A DNA stretch of 64,000 bases from Aliigemmobacter aestuarii (GCF_004799285.1 NZ_SSND01000001.1:1178001-1242000), one strand, 5' to 3'; positions 36,561-53,582 are shown, counted from the stretch's first letter. Numbers and translations: made by a program. The notes: generated from the sequence alone by a model not told the origin.

Positions 36561-38171
36561 TATGCGTTGCCAGTCGCCTGTGGCCGCCGCCCCGATGGCC
36601 ACCACAAGATTGGCCGCGACATGGCTTTGCACCGCATCCGGCAGGGACCGGCGCCGCAGGTAGACAAGCGCAAAGACCAGGCCCGCCACGGTTCCTGCCA
36701 CCCAACGGCCATGCAAAAGACCGAACAGCAGGCTGCTGCCCAGAATGGCGATCAGGCTGGGGGTGCCGGCCCGCATGTCCAGACGGCCCAACAGGAAGCC
36801 GCGAAAGAACGCCTCTTCGATCAACGGCACCAGAAGCACGGTTCCCAGTATACGGAACGCGATCCAGGAATAGAGCGAGGCCGCCGTCATCTGCGACAGA
36901 AGCAGCGAAAGGCCGGCGTCGCCCTCTCCGCTCCGGTCGAACAGAAGCCAGCCGAACCCGACGGCGCATCCCGCCGCAAGCGCCACGCCATCCACTTTCC
37001 AGTCAAACGATCGCCAGACCCGCCAGAAGACGGCAAGCGCCAGCGCCATCGCAATGGCCTTCAGTGGATAGCCGATCTCGGGATGCGGAAAGAACGCGTG
37101 TTGCAGGACGGTCAGGATCAGCATGACCGCCAGCGGCAACGTAAGCGCCGCCGACACGTCGCGCGACAGCGGCACGGTGGCCCCTGCCCGCGCGGTCCGG
37201 TGCAGCCAGGGCAGGGCATGCACCACCCCGATCACCCCGAGCGCGAGAAGCGTAAAGAACAGCCAACCGGCATAGCTGTGGAAGCCGTTCACCGCCAGTT
37301 CCGGCGACACGCTGGCGCCCAGCTGGATCAGAACGCCGATCCGGACGATGTTCAGCGTCCAGCTTGCAGCGATGGCGGCGGGCAGAACCGTCAGGGCATA
37401 GCGCCACAGATGCAGGTCGCGACGGAACAGCGCGCCGTAGAACAGGACGAAGGTCGACACCAGCGCCACACCCTCCACGCCCGAACATTGTCGCGCGATG
37501 TGGACGGTGAACCCTTCGAGGCCGATGACATACCCCGCCGGGTCCGAAACGACCGCCCCGGACGACAGGGCCAGATAGGCCTGCACGGCGTCAAAGGTCA
37601 TCCGGACCAGGATCGGCGATTCCCAAAGCGGCAGCACCAGGTTTGCCAGATCCGGCACCAGCGCCGCCGCCGCCAGAATGGCAAGCGGGGCGTATCGGTC
37701 ATGCGACAGAAGCCGCCACCATTCGGCCGCCGGCGCCAGCCAGAAAAGCGCACCAAGGGCAGCGGCCAGGGCCCCGGCGGCCAGCACGACGGCGACCGGC
37801 GCGAAGGCGGCCCGGATATCCAGCGCAGCCCCGGGAAGCAGCGTGGCAACCGCCGGGGCCAGCAGCAAAAGCACGCCCAGACCGTGCAGAAGCGGCCAGC
37901 GCAGACCGGTGCGTGCCGCGTCACCGGCCGCAAGGAAGCGCGCCACAGGACCCGGCCAGGCCCAGACCAGCAACAGGCCCGCCGCCATCATCGCAAGCGC
38001 CCGCGCCGCAAGGCTGCGCAGCCCCCGGCAGGCCAGGTTGAACCCGGTTTCGTGGCATTCAAGCGGAACGGCGAACTGATAGACCGAGGCCAGCGCCAGC
38101 ACCTCGACCGCGCACAGAAGCGCTATCCACAGCGCAGGATGGCGCAGGGAAGCTGTTCGGCTGATCTGCAT
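36558..38171 (-). CDS. xrtE: Exosortase E fused to a CPBP (CAAX-like) membrane protease
   Basis: A 537-residue polytopic membrane protein with two catalytic modules. The exosortase module (about 1-325) has the Cys-Arg-His triad: Cys229 in 'ARQCSGVEG', Arg277 in 'LNIVRIG' and His298 in 'NGFHSYAGW'. The C-terminal module (about 345-537) is a CPBP-type intramembrane metalloprotease with 'IEEAFFRG' (Glu452, Glu453, Arg457), His487 in 'GLLHGRW' and His517 in 'SHVAANL'. NCBI names this architecture 'exosortase E/protease, VPEID-CTERM system'. The exosortase part should cut at VPEID tags; the protease part may do a second cleavage. Its likely only local substrate is the convergent gene at 36227. Confidence 0.92.
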   Translation of the reverse strand: MQISRTASLRHPALWIALLCAVEVLALASVYQFAVPLECHETGFNLACRGLRSLAARALAMMAAGLLLVWAWPGPVARFLAAGDAARTGLRWPLLHGLGVLLLLAPAVATLLPGAALDIRAAFAPVAVVLAAGALAAALGALFWLAPAAEWWRLLSHDRYAPLAILAAAALVPDLANLVLPLWESPILVRMTFDAVQAYLALSSGAVVSDPAGYVIGLEGFTVHIARQCSGVEGVALVSTFVLFYGALFRRDLHLWRYALTVLPAAIAASWTLNIVRIGVLIQLGASVSPELAVNGFHSYAGWLFFTLLALGVIGVVHALPWLHRTARAGATVPLSRDVSAALTLPLAVMLILTVLQHAFFPHPEIGYPLKAIAMALALAVFWRVWRSFDWKVDGVALAAGCAVGFGWLLFDRSGEGDAGLSLLLSQMTAASLYSWIAFRILGTVLLVPLIEEAFFRGFLLGRLDMRAGTPSLIAILGSSLLFGLLHGRWVAGTVAGLVFALVYLRRRSLPDAVQSHVAANLVVAIGAAATGDWQRI

Positions 38172-38248
38172 CTGCGGGCGGCTCCGGTTGCTTGCCTCGA
38201 CCTAGCATGGCCGGGCATTCGGGCAAAGCTTCGACCTTTGCACGACGA

Positions 38249-39133
38249 TCAGGTGGCAGCGCGTGCGAGCCTCGCCTGCCGTTCCCGCCACAAGGTAAAG
38301 ACGCCGGTGGCCACGACGATGGCACCGCCAAGGATCGTCAACGCGTCGGGCAAGGTTCCGAAGATCACCCATCCCAGGATGATGGCCCAGAGCAGCGCCA
38401 TGTAGCGGAACGGGGCCACGATGCCGATATCGCCGGCCCGCATCATCATCACCACCGTCAGATAGCCGATCACGAGGTTGATCGTCGCCCCCGCGATCAA
38501 CAGGGCCTCGGTCATCGACACGGTCTGCCATCCCGACCAGATCGAACCGACGGCCCCCATCAGGGTCACCGTGACCGAAGCCCAGATCGCCACCATCGTC
38601 GAAGGCACGCCGGCCGAAAGGCTGCGGGTGGACAGGTCGCGCACCACCACGCAGGCGACCGAACAGAGGCCCATGATCGACCAGATGTTGAAGGCGCCGG
38701 TTCCGGGCTTGATGATCAGCAGGACACCAAGAAAGCCAATGGCGATGGCAAGAAGCCGCCGCCAGCCGATCGGATCGCCGAAGAACAGCGCCGCGGCCAG
38801 CGTCACCGCAAGTGGCAGCGACTGCATGATGGCCGACAGGTTCGCCAGTTCCATGTGCAGAAGGGCGGCAAAGAAAAAGATCGTGGCGCCGATCTCGGCC
38901 ACCGACCGGAGCGCGATGATCCTCCCGTCCCGTGCGCCGGGCCAAAGCCGCACACCGCCCGACAATGCCGCCACGACCAGCAGCGCAAGCGTTGTCAGGA
39001 TGCCGCGCAGGGTGATCGTCTGGAACAGGGGCAGGGTCTGCGTGACCGCCTTCATGCAGGTATCGTTCAGCGTGAAGGCCAACATGGCCACGTTGATATA
39101 GGCGATGCCGCGCATGTTGTCCGAAAGGGGCAT
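38249..39133 (-). CDS. EamA/DMT family transporter
   Basis: A 294-residue membrane protein with about ten helices in two EamA repeats. 'LFQTITLRGILTTLALL' and 'PLAVTLAAALFFGDPIGWRR' are typical of the first repeat, and 'VAPFRYMALLWAIILGWVIF' of the second. DMT exporters move metabolites such as amino acids or nucleotide sugars; the substrate is unknown. It lies 77 bp upstream of the exosortase gene on the same strand and 81 bp after the rhamnosyltransferase-like gene, so the three could share a transcript. Confidence 0.88.
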   Translation of the reverse strand: MPLSDNMRGIAYINVAMLAFTLNDTCMKAVTQTLPLFQTITLRGILTTLALLVVAALSGGVRLWPGARDGRIIALRSVAEIGATIFFFAALLHMELANLSAIMQSLPLAVTLAAALFFGDPIGWRRLLAIAIGFLGVLLIIKPGTGAFNIWSIMGLCSVACVVVRDLSTRSLSAGVPSTMVAIWASVTVTLMGAVGSIWSGWQTVSMTEALLIAGATINLVIGYLTVVMMMRAGDIGIVAPFRYMALLWAIILGWVIFGTLPDALTILGGAIVVATGVFTLWRERQARLARAAT

Positions 39134-39214
39134 CCGTCCACACCTCGCCGTTCCCTGCGATGCATCGCTAGCAGGCGCATCGGGCAGAGGCCAGAGGGTC
39201 AGCGCGCAGGACGG

Positions 39215-40021
39215 TCACAGCGCCAGAAGATCTTCCTGCGAGAAGGGAAAGGCGCGGGAAATCTCGCGCGCGATGCGGGCGGGGGGCATCGTGTCGCGCG
39301 TGCCGGTCAGATGGGCGTCGCTGTCGTTGCCGGGGTGGACGGTCCGGATGAAGGCCGGGGTCTCCGCATCGGAATAGGTGGTGAAGAACTGCGGCAAAAG
39401 CCGGTGGTTCCGGCGAAAGATGTTTTCACGGCTGGCCACCGGGGCGGTCATCGCAAGGCCGATGCCAAGGGGCAGCTTTTCGGTCACGTCGAAGATGCGG
39501 TTTCCCGCCGGGTCGAGTTCCAGAAAGAAGCCCCGGTTGAAGGCGATGGTCACGATCCGGTCGCGGCCCGCCATCGTCGTCAGCCCGTCGGCAAGGCTGC
39601 GGAGGCGCGCGATCAGGCGGCGATCCACCGCATCGTCATCGTCCAGCCGAAAACTGGTCAGATGGGTGGCCCGGTCGTCAGCAAGCCGGGCGAAGGCTGC
39701 CTGGGTCGCCTGATAGTGCTTCATCGGCGGAAGGCTGACGACATGGGCATCGGGCAGACCGGACAGCGCGGCCTCAAGCCTGTCGCGCGCCCAGGGGGGC
39801 AGCCCCTCGCCGACAAGAACCCCCAGGCGATGGTCCGGGTCGGTCTGGGCACGCATGCTGGGCAGGGTCAGCGCCTCGAAGAGGTGGAAGCGGGCCGTCA
39901 GGCGATCTTCGGAAAACAGGCGGGCGCGGTCCGCCGCCACGTCTTCCGAGCTTTGGGTGAAACCGTTGAGGGCCGGATAGGAAAAGCGGATCAAGCCGAT
40001 GATCTGATTGCGGAACGCCAT
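39215..40021 (-). CDS. Putative rhamnosyltransferase-like glycosyltransferase
   Basis: A 268-residue soluble protein resembling the Pfam family named putative rhamnosyl transferase (Rhamno_transf). Early part 'IGLIRFSYPALNGFT' and 'TDPDHRLGVLVGEGLPPWAR', and an acidic 'RLDDDDAVD' that could be the metal/nucleotide-sugar site, fit a glycosyltransferase fold. No membrane segment is seen. ATG 40021 has AGAGGTGGG just upstream. Acceptor and sugar are unknown; proximity to an exosortase locus makes a cell-surface role plausible but unproven. Confidence 0.75.
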   Translation of the reverse strand: MAFRNQIIGLIRFSYPALNGFTQSSEDVAADRARLFSEDRLTARFHLFEALTLPSMRAQTDPDHRLGVLVGEGLPPWARDRLEAALSGLPDAHVVSLPPMKHYQATQAAFARLADDRATHLTSFRLDDDDAVDRRLIARLRSLADGLTTMAGRDRIVTIAFNRGFFLELDPAGNRIFDVTEKLPLGIGLAMTAPVASRENIFRRNHRLLPQFFTTYSDAETPAFIRTVHPGNDSDAHLTGTRDTMPPARIAREISRAFPFSQEDLLAL

Positions 40022-40081
40022 GACCCACCTCTTTATCCCCAGCAGCATAGCAGCCTGCGGGCGGGTGGGGAAACGGCAAAG

Positions 40082-40108
40082 AAAAACCCCCGCCGTTTCC
40101 GGCGGGGG
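40082..40108 (-). terminator. Terminator after rpoC
   Basis: 9-bp stem (40087-40095 with 40100-40108) followed by TTTTTC on the - strand, 22 nt past the rpoC stop. Confidence 0.93.
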
Positions 40109-40130
40109 CGATGTTCACGCCTGCTGACGA

Positions 40131-44378
<4,248 letters not shown>

Positions 44379-44424
44379 CTCTTGTCCTTAAACTGAGGGG
44401 CGGTCGAGGAGGGCGCGAACGCCC

Positions 44425-48558
<4,134 letters not shown>

Positions 48559-48744
48559 GCTCGTGGTCACCTTTCGTTTTTCGCCGGCACGCGACCTGTC
48601 GGGCCACAGGCGCACGCCGCTTGGCGAGAGGGGGATGGTTCCATTCATGCGGCCCGTCCCGAAGGACCGCTCCCGAACCTGTTTCCGCACCTTGGAAGGG
48701 TCTCGGCACATGCCGGAGGGCCCAAGGCCCTTCCAAGACGCGTG

Positions 48745-48776
48745 TGGCTGGGCCCGAATTGCTTCGGACCCAGCCA
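48745..48776 (-). promoter_or_regulatory. Long hairpin in the rplL-rpoB gap
   Basis: 8-bp outer stem TGGCTGGG/CCCAGCCA and 5-bp inner stem CCGAA/TTCGG. In E. coli this gap holds an attenuator and an RNase III site; this stem could play a similar role. Confidence 0.6.
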
Positions 48777-48786
48777 GAAAATCCCG

Positions 48787-48804
48787 CGGGGTGTCGCCAC
48801 CCCG
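48787..48804 (-). terminator. Attenuator-like hairpin after rplL
   Basis: 7-bp stem CGGGGTG/CACCCCG with a GCGA loop on the - strand, followed by CGGGATTTTC. Probably partial termination between rplL and rpoB, explaining lower RNA polymerase than L7/L12 output. Confidence 0.55.
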
Positions 48805-48810
48805 GCGCGA

Positions 48811-49191
48811 TTACTTGAGCTCGACCTTGGCGCCAGCCTCTTCGAGCTTCTTCTTGATCTCTTCGGCTTCAGCCTTCGGAGCAGCTTCCTTGACCTTGCC
48901 GCCAGCTTCCACGAGGTCCTTGGCTTCCTTCAGGCCCAGACCGGTGATGGTGCGGACTTCCTTGATCACGTTGATCTTGTTCGCACCGGCGTCGGTCAGG
49001 ACGACGTCGAATTCGGTCTTCTCTTCCTCGGCGGCGGCAGCAGCGCCAGCGCCCGGAGCAGCAGCCATCATGACGGCGCCACCGGCGGCCGGCTCGATGC
49101 CGTACTTGTCCTTGAGGATGGTCTTCAGTTCCTGAGCCTGCAGGAGGGTCAGGCCGACGATTTCTTCGGCGAGTTTGTTCAGATCGGTCAT
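48811..49191 (-). CDS. rplL: 50S ribosomal protein L7/L12
   Basis: A 126-residue stalk protein that recruits translation GTPases. N-terminal dimerisation part, Ala-rich hinge '[14 protein letters not shown]', then the globular domain with '[17 protein letters not shown]' and '[12 protein letters not shown]'. It follows rplJ by 66 nt. Confidence 0.98.
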   Translation of the reverse strand: MTDLNKLAEEIVGLTLLQAQELKTILKDKYGIEPAAGGAVMMAAAPGAGAAAAAEEEKTEFDVVLTDAGANKINVIKEVRTITGLGLKEAKDLVEAGGKVKEAAPKAEAEEIKKKLEEAGAKVELK

Positions 49192-49257
49192 TTTCGTTTC
49201 CGTTCGTAAAGATGGGTTCCAACGAGGTGGGGTCTACCCCACGCGCGTATCCGTGGA

Positions 49258-49773
49258 TCAGGCCGCAGCCTTCTCCTCGATGGTCGACAGGATGCTTGCG
49301 ATGTTCGAAGCAGGCGCGCCAATGGCACCGGCGATGTTCGACGCGGGCGCACCGATGCACGACACGATCTGAGCGATGAGCTCTTCGCGCGACGGCATGG
49401 AGGCCACGGCCTTGACACCGGCCTGGTCCAGAACCGTATCGCCCATTGCCCCGCCAACGATGACGAACTTGTCGTTCGCCTTGGCATAGGCCTCGCAGAC
49501 CTTCGCCGCAGCGACGGGGTCTTCCGAGTAGGCCATAACGGTCATCCCCGTGAGCAGGTCACCCATCTTCGCAGCGGGCTTCCCTTCAAGGGCGATCTTG
49601 GCGAGCTTGTTCTTGGCAACGCGGACGGACCCGCCAACTTCGCGCATCTTCGCGCGCAGGTCCTGCATCTGTGCAACCGTGATACCCGCGTAGTGTGCAA
49701 CCACCACGACGCCAGAGCTTTCGAAGATCTGGCCGAGTTCCTCGACCACTTTCTCTTTCTGGGCTCTATCCAC
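49258..49773 (-). CDS. rplJ: 50S ribosomal protein L10
   Basis: A 171-residue L10, base of the L7/L12 stalk. '[17 protein letters not shown]' begins at GTG 49773 behind TTGGAG; no ATG fits. The C-terminal helix carries the repeated Ala/Ile pattern '[18 protein letters not shown]' that binds L12 dimers. In bacteria L10-L12 represses its own mRNA through the leader; the 255-nt leader here has strong hairpins. Confidence 0.97.
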   Translation of the reverse strand: MDRAQKEKVVEELGQIFESSGVVVVAHYAGITVAQMQDLRAKMREVGGSVRVAKNKLAKIALEGKPAAKMGDLLTGMTVMAYSEDPVAAAKVCEAYAKANDKFVIVGGAMGDTVLDQAGVKAVASMPSREELIAQIVSCIGAPASNIAGAIGAPASNIASILSTIEEKAAA

Positions 49774-49953
49774 AGTTTCACTCCAAGGTTGGGGGTTGCC
49801 CCCCGGCTCATGTTTGCCCCGCGCCTTCCGGCATGGGGCGTTCGGGTCCGTAATGGTTCCGAGCCAGGATCACCCGAAGGCGAAATGCGTCTCGTTCCCC
49901 ATCTCAGGCAGGAAATTAAGGTGTTTGCGCACCACCCACCGTCTCGGACAGGA

Positions 49954-49996
49954 CCGGGCGTTTCCGCCCGGCCATTCCCTGCGTCGCCGCAGGGAA
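49954..49996 (-). promoter_or_regulatory. Twin GNRA-capped hairpins in the rplA-rplJ leader
   Basis: Two adjacent stems on the - strand: TTCCCTGCG-GCGA-CGCAGGGAA (49975-49996) and CCGGGCG-GAAA-CGCCCGG (49954-49971). They lie in the leader of rplJ-rplL (49774-50028), where the L10 autoregulatory leader is expected; no protein-coding gene is seen there. A direct match to the L10 leader consensus was not made. Confidence 0.55.
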
Positions 49997-50028
49997 ACTC
50001 GTGCGGCGGGGTCGCCCCCGCCCTTGCG

Positions 50029-50727
50029 TCAGTTCGACGTGGCCGACGACAGGTCCAGGCTCACGCCAGGGCCCATGGTCGAGGACAGCGACACCTTCTT
50101 CATGTAGGTGCCCTTGGCGCCCGTCGGCTTGGCCTTGGACACGGCTTCCACGAAGGCGCGGACGTTCTCGGCCAGCTTGGCTTCGTCGAAGGAAACCTTG
50201 CCGATGCCCGCGTGGATCACGCCGGCCTTTTCGACCTTGAACTGAACTTCGCCGCCCTTGGCCGCCGTGACGGCCGCCGCGACATCCATCGTCACCGTGC
50301 CGACCTTCGGGTTCGGCATCAGGTTGCGCGGGCCGAGGATCTTGCCCAGACGGCCGACCAGCGGCATCATGTCCGGGGTGGCGATGCAGCGGTCGAATTC
50401 GATCTTGCCGCCCTGGATGGTTTCCATCAGGTCTTCGGCGCCGACGATGTCAGCACCCGCCGCCTTGGCCTCATCGGCCTTGCCGCCGCGGGCAAAGACC
50501 GCCACGCGCACCGTCTTGCCGGTGCCGTTCGGCAGTTGCACCACACCACGGACCATCTGGTCGGCATGGCGCGGATCGACGCCGAGGTTCATCGCGATTT
50601 CCAGCGTCTCGTCGAACTTGGCCGAGGCCGAAGCCTTGATCAGCTTCACGGCATCCTCGACCGACAGGTTGTCCTTGCCGACGAAGGCTTCGCGCGCTGC
50701 GCGGGTACGCTTCCCAAGCTTTGCCAT
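50029..50727 (-). CDS. rplA: 50S ribosomal protein L1
   Basis: A 232-residue L1 that moves with the E-site tRNA and represses rplK-rplA translation in E. coli. '[20 protein letters not shown]' and '[17 protein letters not shown]' are diagnostic. It follows rplK by 4 nt. Confidence 0.98.
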   Translation of the reverse strand: MAKLGKRTRAAREAFVGKDNLSVEDAVKLIKASASAKFDETLEIAMNLGVDPRHADQMVRGVVQLPNGTGKTVRVAVFARGGKADEAKAAGADIVGAEDLMETIQGGKIEFDRCIATPDMMPLVGRLGKILGPRNLMPNPKVGTVTMDVAAAVTAAKGGEVQFKVEKAGVIHAGIGKVSFDEAKLAENVRAFVEAVSKAKPTGAKGTYMKKVSLSSTMGPGVSLDLSSATSN

Positions 50728-50731
50728 GATC

Positions 50732-51184
50732 TCAGCCCTTCACTTCGATGCCGCAGGACTTGGCCGAGCCAAGGATGATCTGCATCGCGCCTTCGATGTC
50801 GATCGCATTGAGATCCTTCATCTTGGTCTCGGCGATCTGGCGAATCTGCGCGACGGTCACGGTGCCGGCAACCTCACGGCCCGGCTTGGCCGAACCCTTC
50901 GGGCGGTTGCGCTTGCCCACGTCCGGCAGGCCCGCAGCCTTCTTCAGCAGGTAGGACGCCGGCGGCGTCTTGACTTCCAGCGTGAAGGATTTGTCCTGGT
51001 AATAGGTGATGATCACCGGGGTGGGCGTGCCCGGCGGGATTTCGGCGGTCTTCGCGTTGAATTCCTTCACGAAGGCCATGATGTTCAGGCCGCGCTGACC
51101 CATTGCCGGACCAACCGGGGGCGACGGGTTCGCCTGCTGCGCCTTCACTTGCAGCTTGAGGCTGCCGATGATTTTCTTGGCCAT
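50732..51184 (-). CDS. rplK: 50S ribosomal protein L11
   Basis: A 150-residue L11 of the GTPase centre, needed for stringent response. '[20 protein letters not shown]' and '[14 protein letters not shown]' are diagnostic. Slightly longer than the 141-145 residues common in other bacteria owing to a small C-terminal extension. Confidence 0.98.
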   Translation of the reverse strand: MAKKIIGSLKLQVKAQQANPSPPVGPAMGQRGLNIMAFVKEFNAKTAEIPPGTPTPVIITYYQDKSFTLEVKTPPASYLLKKAAGLPDVGKRNRPKGSAKPGREVAGTVTVAQIRQIAETKMKDLNAIDIEGAMQIILGSAKSCGIEVKG

Positions 51185-51288
51185 TTGGCCTCTCCTTTGT
51201 CACTCGTGCCGCCCCGGAGGGTGGCAGGTTTAGTGGTCCGGTCCGTCACCGGGCGGTCGCCCGGCGCTCGCCTCCCACGCGATGCACG

Positions 51289-51822
51289 TCAGGCCCCTTT
51301 CGAGACCTGCGTGAATTCCAGTTCCACGGGCGTCGGACGGCCGAAGATCGACACCGACACCTTCAGGCGGCTTGCGCCTTCGTCCACTTCCTCGACCATG
51401 CCGTCGAAGCCCTCGAAGGGTCCGTCCGTCACCTTCACCTTTTCGCCGATGTCGAAGCGGATCAGGTTGCGCGGCGCTGCCTCGCCCTCCTCGACACGGT
51501 TCAGGATCGCGTTCACCTCGGCGTCGCGCATCGGCATCGGCTTGCCCTGCGGGCCAAGGAACCCCGTCACGCGGTTGATCGACGAAATCAGGTGATAGCC
51601 GCGGTTCGTCATTTCCATGTTGACCAGCACATAGCCCGGCATGAAGCGGCGTTCGCTTGTCACCTTCTTGCCGCGGCGCACCTCGATCACCTCTTCGGTG
51701 GGCACCAGCACCTCGCCGATCTCATCCTCGAGGCCCGCATCCGCCACGGCCTGCTTGATCTGCTCGGCGACCCGCTTCTCGAAGTTCGAGAGAACGCTCA
51801 CCGAATACCAACGCTTTGCCAT
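51289..51822 (-). CDS. nusG: Transcription termination/antitermination factor NusG
   Basis: A 177-residue NusG that binds RNA polymerase by its NGN domain and Rho or S10 by its C-terminal KOW domain. 'MAKRWYSVSVLSNFEKRVAE', 'RRFMPGYVLVNMEM' and 'GEKVKVTDGPFEGFDGMVEE' show both domains. ATG 51822 gives the family start; an in-frame ATG at 51834 is possible. It lies 192 nt after secE with a terminator-like stem in between. Confidence 0.97.
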   Translation of the reverse strand: MAKRWYSVSVLSNFEKRVAEQIKQAVADAGLEDEIGEVLVPTEEVIEVRRGKKVTSERRFMPGYVLVNMEMTNRGYHLISSINRVTGFLGPQGKPMPMRDAEVNAILNRVEEGEAAPRNLIRFDIGEKVKVTDGPFEGFDGMVEEVDEGASRLKVSVSIFGRPTPVELEFTQVSKGA

Positions 51823-51904
51823 GCTCGCCGCCATCCTGTTCTTCCACGGGCAAGCCCATGAAACCATTCGCATTATTGGCGGATTTTCCGCCATTTTCCG
51901 GAAC

Positions 51905-51937
51905 AAAAAACAGCGCGCGACCGAATCGCCGCGCGCC
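51905..51937 (-). terminator. Terminator-like hairpin between secE and nusG
   Basis: 7-bp GCGCGCG/CGCGCGC stem (51930-51936 with 51913-51919) followed on the - strand by TGTTTTTTG. It implies that nusG has its own promoter or is expressed by readthrough. Confidence 0.65.
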
Positions 51938-52014
51938 ATTTCTGCCGAAGTTGAGGGGCGGGATACCCCCCCGCACCCGAAAATTCAAGCCCAAACGGCG
52001 CCTTGTTCGGCCAA

Positions 52015-52212
52015 TCAGCCGAAAGACGACAGCACCGCCGTCAACGCCGACCGGATTCCCAGATCGACCAGGCTGAAGAACGTGGCGGTCAGGGCCGCCA
52101 TGAGGAAGACCATGATCGTGGTCAGCACGACCTCGCGCCGGGTCGGCCAGACGACCTTGCCAAGCTCTCCGCGGGCTTGCTGGATGAACTGAAGCGGGTT
52201 GGTCTTGGCCAT
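52015..52212 (-). CDS. secE: Preprotein translocase subunit SecE
   Basis: A 65-residue single-span SecE, the short form usual in alphaproteobacteria. 'FIQQARGELGKVVWPTRREV' is the conserved amphipathic helix that clamps SecY, followed by one membrane helix 'TTIMVFLMAALTATFFSLVD'. ATG 52212 was chosen over the longer open frame to 52278 by family start. Confidence 0.96.
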   Translation of the reverse strand: MAKTNPLQFIQQARGELGKVVWPTRREVVLTTIMVFLMAALTATFFSLVDLGIRSALTAVLSSFG

Positions 52213-52314
52213 CTCTGTCGTATCCTCTGTTCCGTGGCTGCGGACATACGCCCGAAGGCCGCACTTTTCAAGCGGCAAGCCGGGACGGCCCGATCCGGAT
52301 GTCTGGAAGCGGCC

Positions 52315-52390
52315 TGGCAGGGGCAGCAGGGCTCGAACCCGCGACCTACGGTTTTGGAGACCGTCGCTCTACCAGCTGAGCTATACCCCT
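52315..52390 (-). tRNA. tRNA-Trp (anticodon CCA)
   Basis: 76 nt on the - strand including an encoded 3' CCA. Acceptor stem AGGGGTA/TGCCCCT, D arm with AGCTCAGCTGGTAGAGC, anticodon loop CTCCAAA with CCA, variable loop AGGTC and T arm GCGGGTTCGAGCCCTGC. Its place just ahead of secE-nusG is the usual one. Confidence 0.97.
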
Positions 52391-52480
52391 AGGCCTGCGG
52401 CGTGGGTTACGGCAGAGCCGCCGGGCCGTCAAGGGGCCTTGCGCGGGGCCTTGCGCGATTTCCCGCCCGCGCGGGGGCTG

Positions 52481-53512
52481 TCAGGCCAGAATGGCAGAGG
52501 CCGCCAGGGTTTCCATGTCGGTCACGCCGGCAAACAGCACGCTGATCCCCTGGCCCAGATCGATATGCACGCCCTCGGCGGTGACGGCCCCCTGCGCGAC
52601 AAGCCAGGCCGCAAGATCGGCACGCGCCTCTGCCGGGACAAGGCGGGGGGCGATGGCAAAGGCATCCTGCAGGACGGAAAAATCCTCGACCCGGTCATGT
52701 CCGGGGGCGCGGAAGACAAACAGGTCCGCCCCGGCGCCGCCGGCCAGGACGTCATCGCCTGCCATCCCGTCGAGCGTATCCTTGCCGCCCCCGCCCGACA
52801 GCAGGTCACTTCCCTGGCCACCGCCCAGACGGTCGGCATGATCGCCGCCTGACAGGGTGTCGTTCCCGGTTCCGCCAGCCAGCAGGTCACCCCCGGCCCG
52901 GCCGGACAGACGGTCATCGCCGCCCTGCCCCAGGACGAGGTCCGCACCGGTTCCGCCATCGACAAGATCGCGCCCGCGACCGCCCCGAAGCGTGTCGTCG
53001 CCCCCGCCGCCAAGGATCGTGTCCTGACCGCGCAGCGAAAGGATGCCCGGAAAGGCGATGTTGACCGGTGCGATGAGGTCTGCCCCGGCACCCCCGGTGA
53101 TCCTTGACTGACCGGGGTCGAGAGCGGCCCGCAGCGGGGCGTCATCGAAGCGCCAGTAGGTCGCGCCCGCAAGACCGCTGCCGACAAAGCCCAAAAGCCC
53201 GGACGGGTCCGCCGAAAAGCCGCGGATGACGAAATACGCGTCCCGCTCGATACCGCCGTTCGAAGCGGGCCGGACGCTTTCGATCCGCAGTTCGGTCCAT
53301 GTGCCGGTGATCATGTCGTCGCCGCGGTAATCCAGCACGAGATCCGGCCCGCGAAACCCCACGCCGACGTAATCATAAGGGGGAACCTGAAGGCGCACTT
53401 CGTTGGCATCAGGGCCGCTGCGCAGGTTGCTCCCACTGCTGCCGGCCTCAAGGGCGCGGTAGACCGACCCGATCATTTCGGAAAGGCTGCCTTCGACAAG
53501 GACACTGAACAT
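52481..53512 (-). CDS. RTX-repeat calcium-binding protein
   Basis: A 343-residue protein with an N-terminal domain of about 130 residues of unknown function and then about nine hemolysin-type nonapeptide repeats ('GGGGDDTLRGG', 'GGTGNDTLSGG', 'GMAGDDVLAGG') ending 'GAGADLFVFRAPG', which bind calcium outside the cell. A final segment of about 70 residues resembles the type I secretion tail of RTX proteins. No signal peptide and no adjacent type I exporter. ATG 53512 has GGAG upstream; the GTG at 53521 is too close to it. No toxin or enzyme domain is recognised. Confidence 0.85.
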   Translation of the reverse strand: MFSVLVEGSLSEMIGSVYRALEAGSSGSNLRSGPDANEVRLQVPPYDYVGVGFRGPDLVLDYRGDDMITGTWTELRIESVRPASNGGIERDAYFVIRGFSADPSGLLGFVGSGLAGATYWRFDDAPLRAALDPGQSRITGGAGADLIAPVNIAFPGILSLRGQDTILGGGGDDTLRGGRGRDLVDGGTGADLVLGQGGDDRLSGRAGGDLLAGGTGNDTLSGGDHADRLGGGQGSDLLSGGGGKDTLDGMAGDDVLAGGAGADLFVFRAPGHDRVEDFSVLQDAFAIAPRLVPAEARADLAAWLVAQGAVTAEGVHIDLGQGISVLFAGVTDMETLAASAILA

Positions 53513-53567
53513 CTCTTGCACTCTCCATCATCACCGCCCCGGCAATCGGGCGATGTCACCGCTTGCT

Positions 53568-53582
53568 GCGCGATTATCGCGC
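53568..53582 (-). promoter_or_regulatory. Inverted repeat covering a GATAAT box upstream of the RTX gene
   Basis: Perfect 15-nt inverted repeat GCGCGA-TAA-TCGCGC on the - strand; its centre GATAAT is a near-consensus -10, with a weaker CTTGTG about 16 nt ahead. A repressor bound here would block the promoter. It is 55 nt before the RTX start. Confidence 0.45.
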
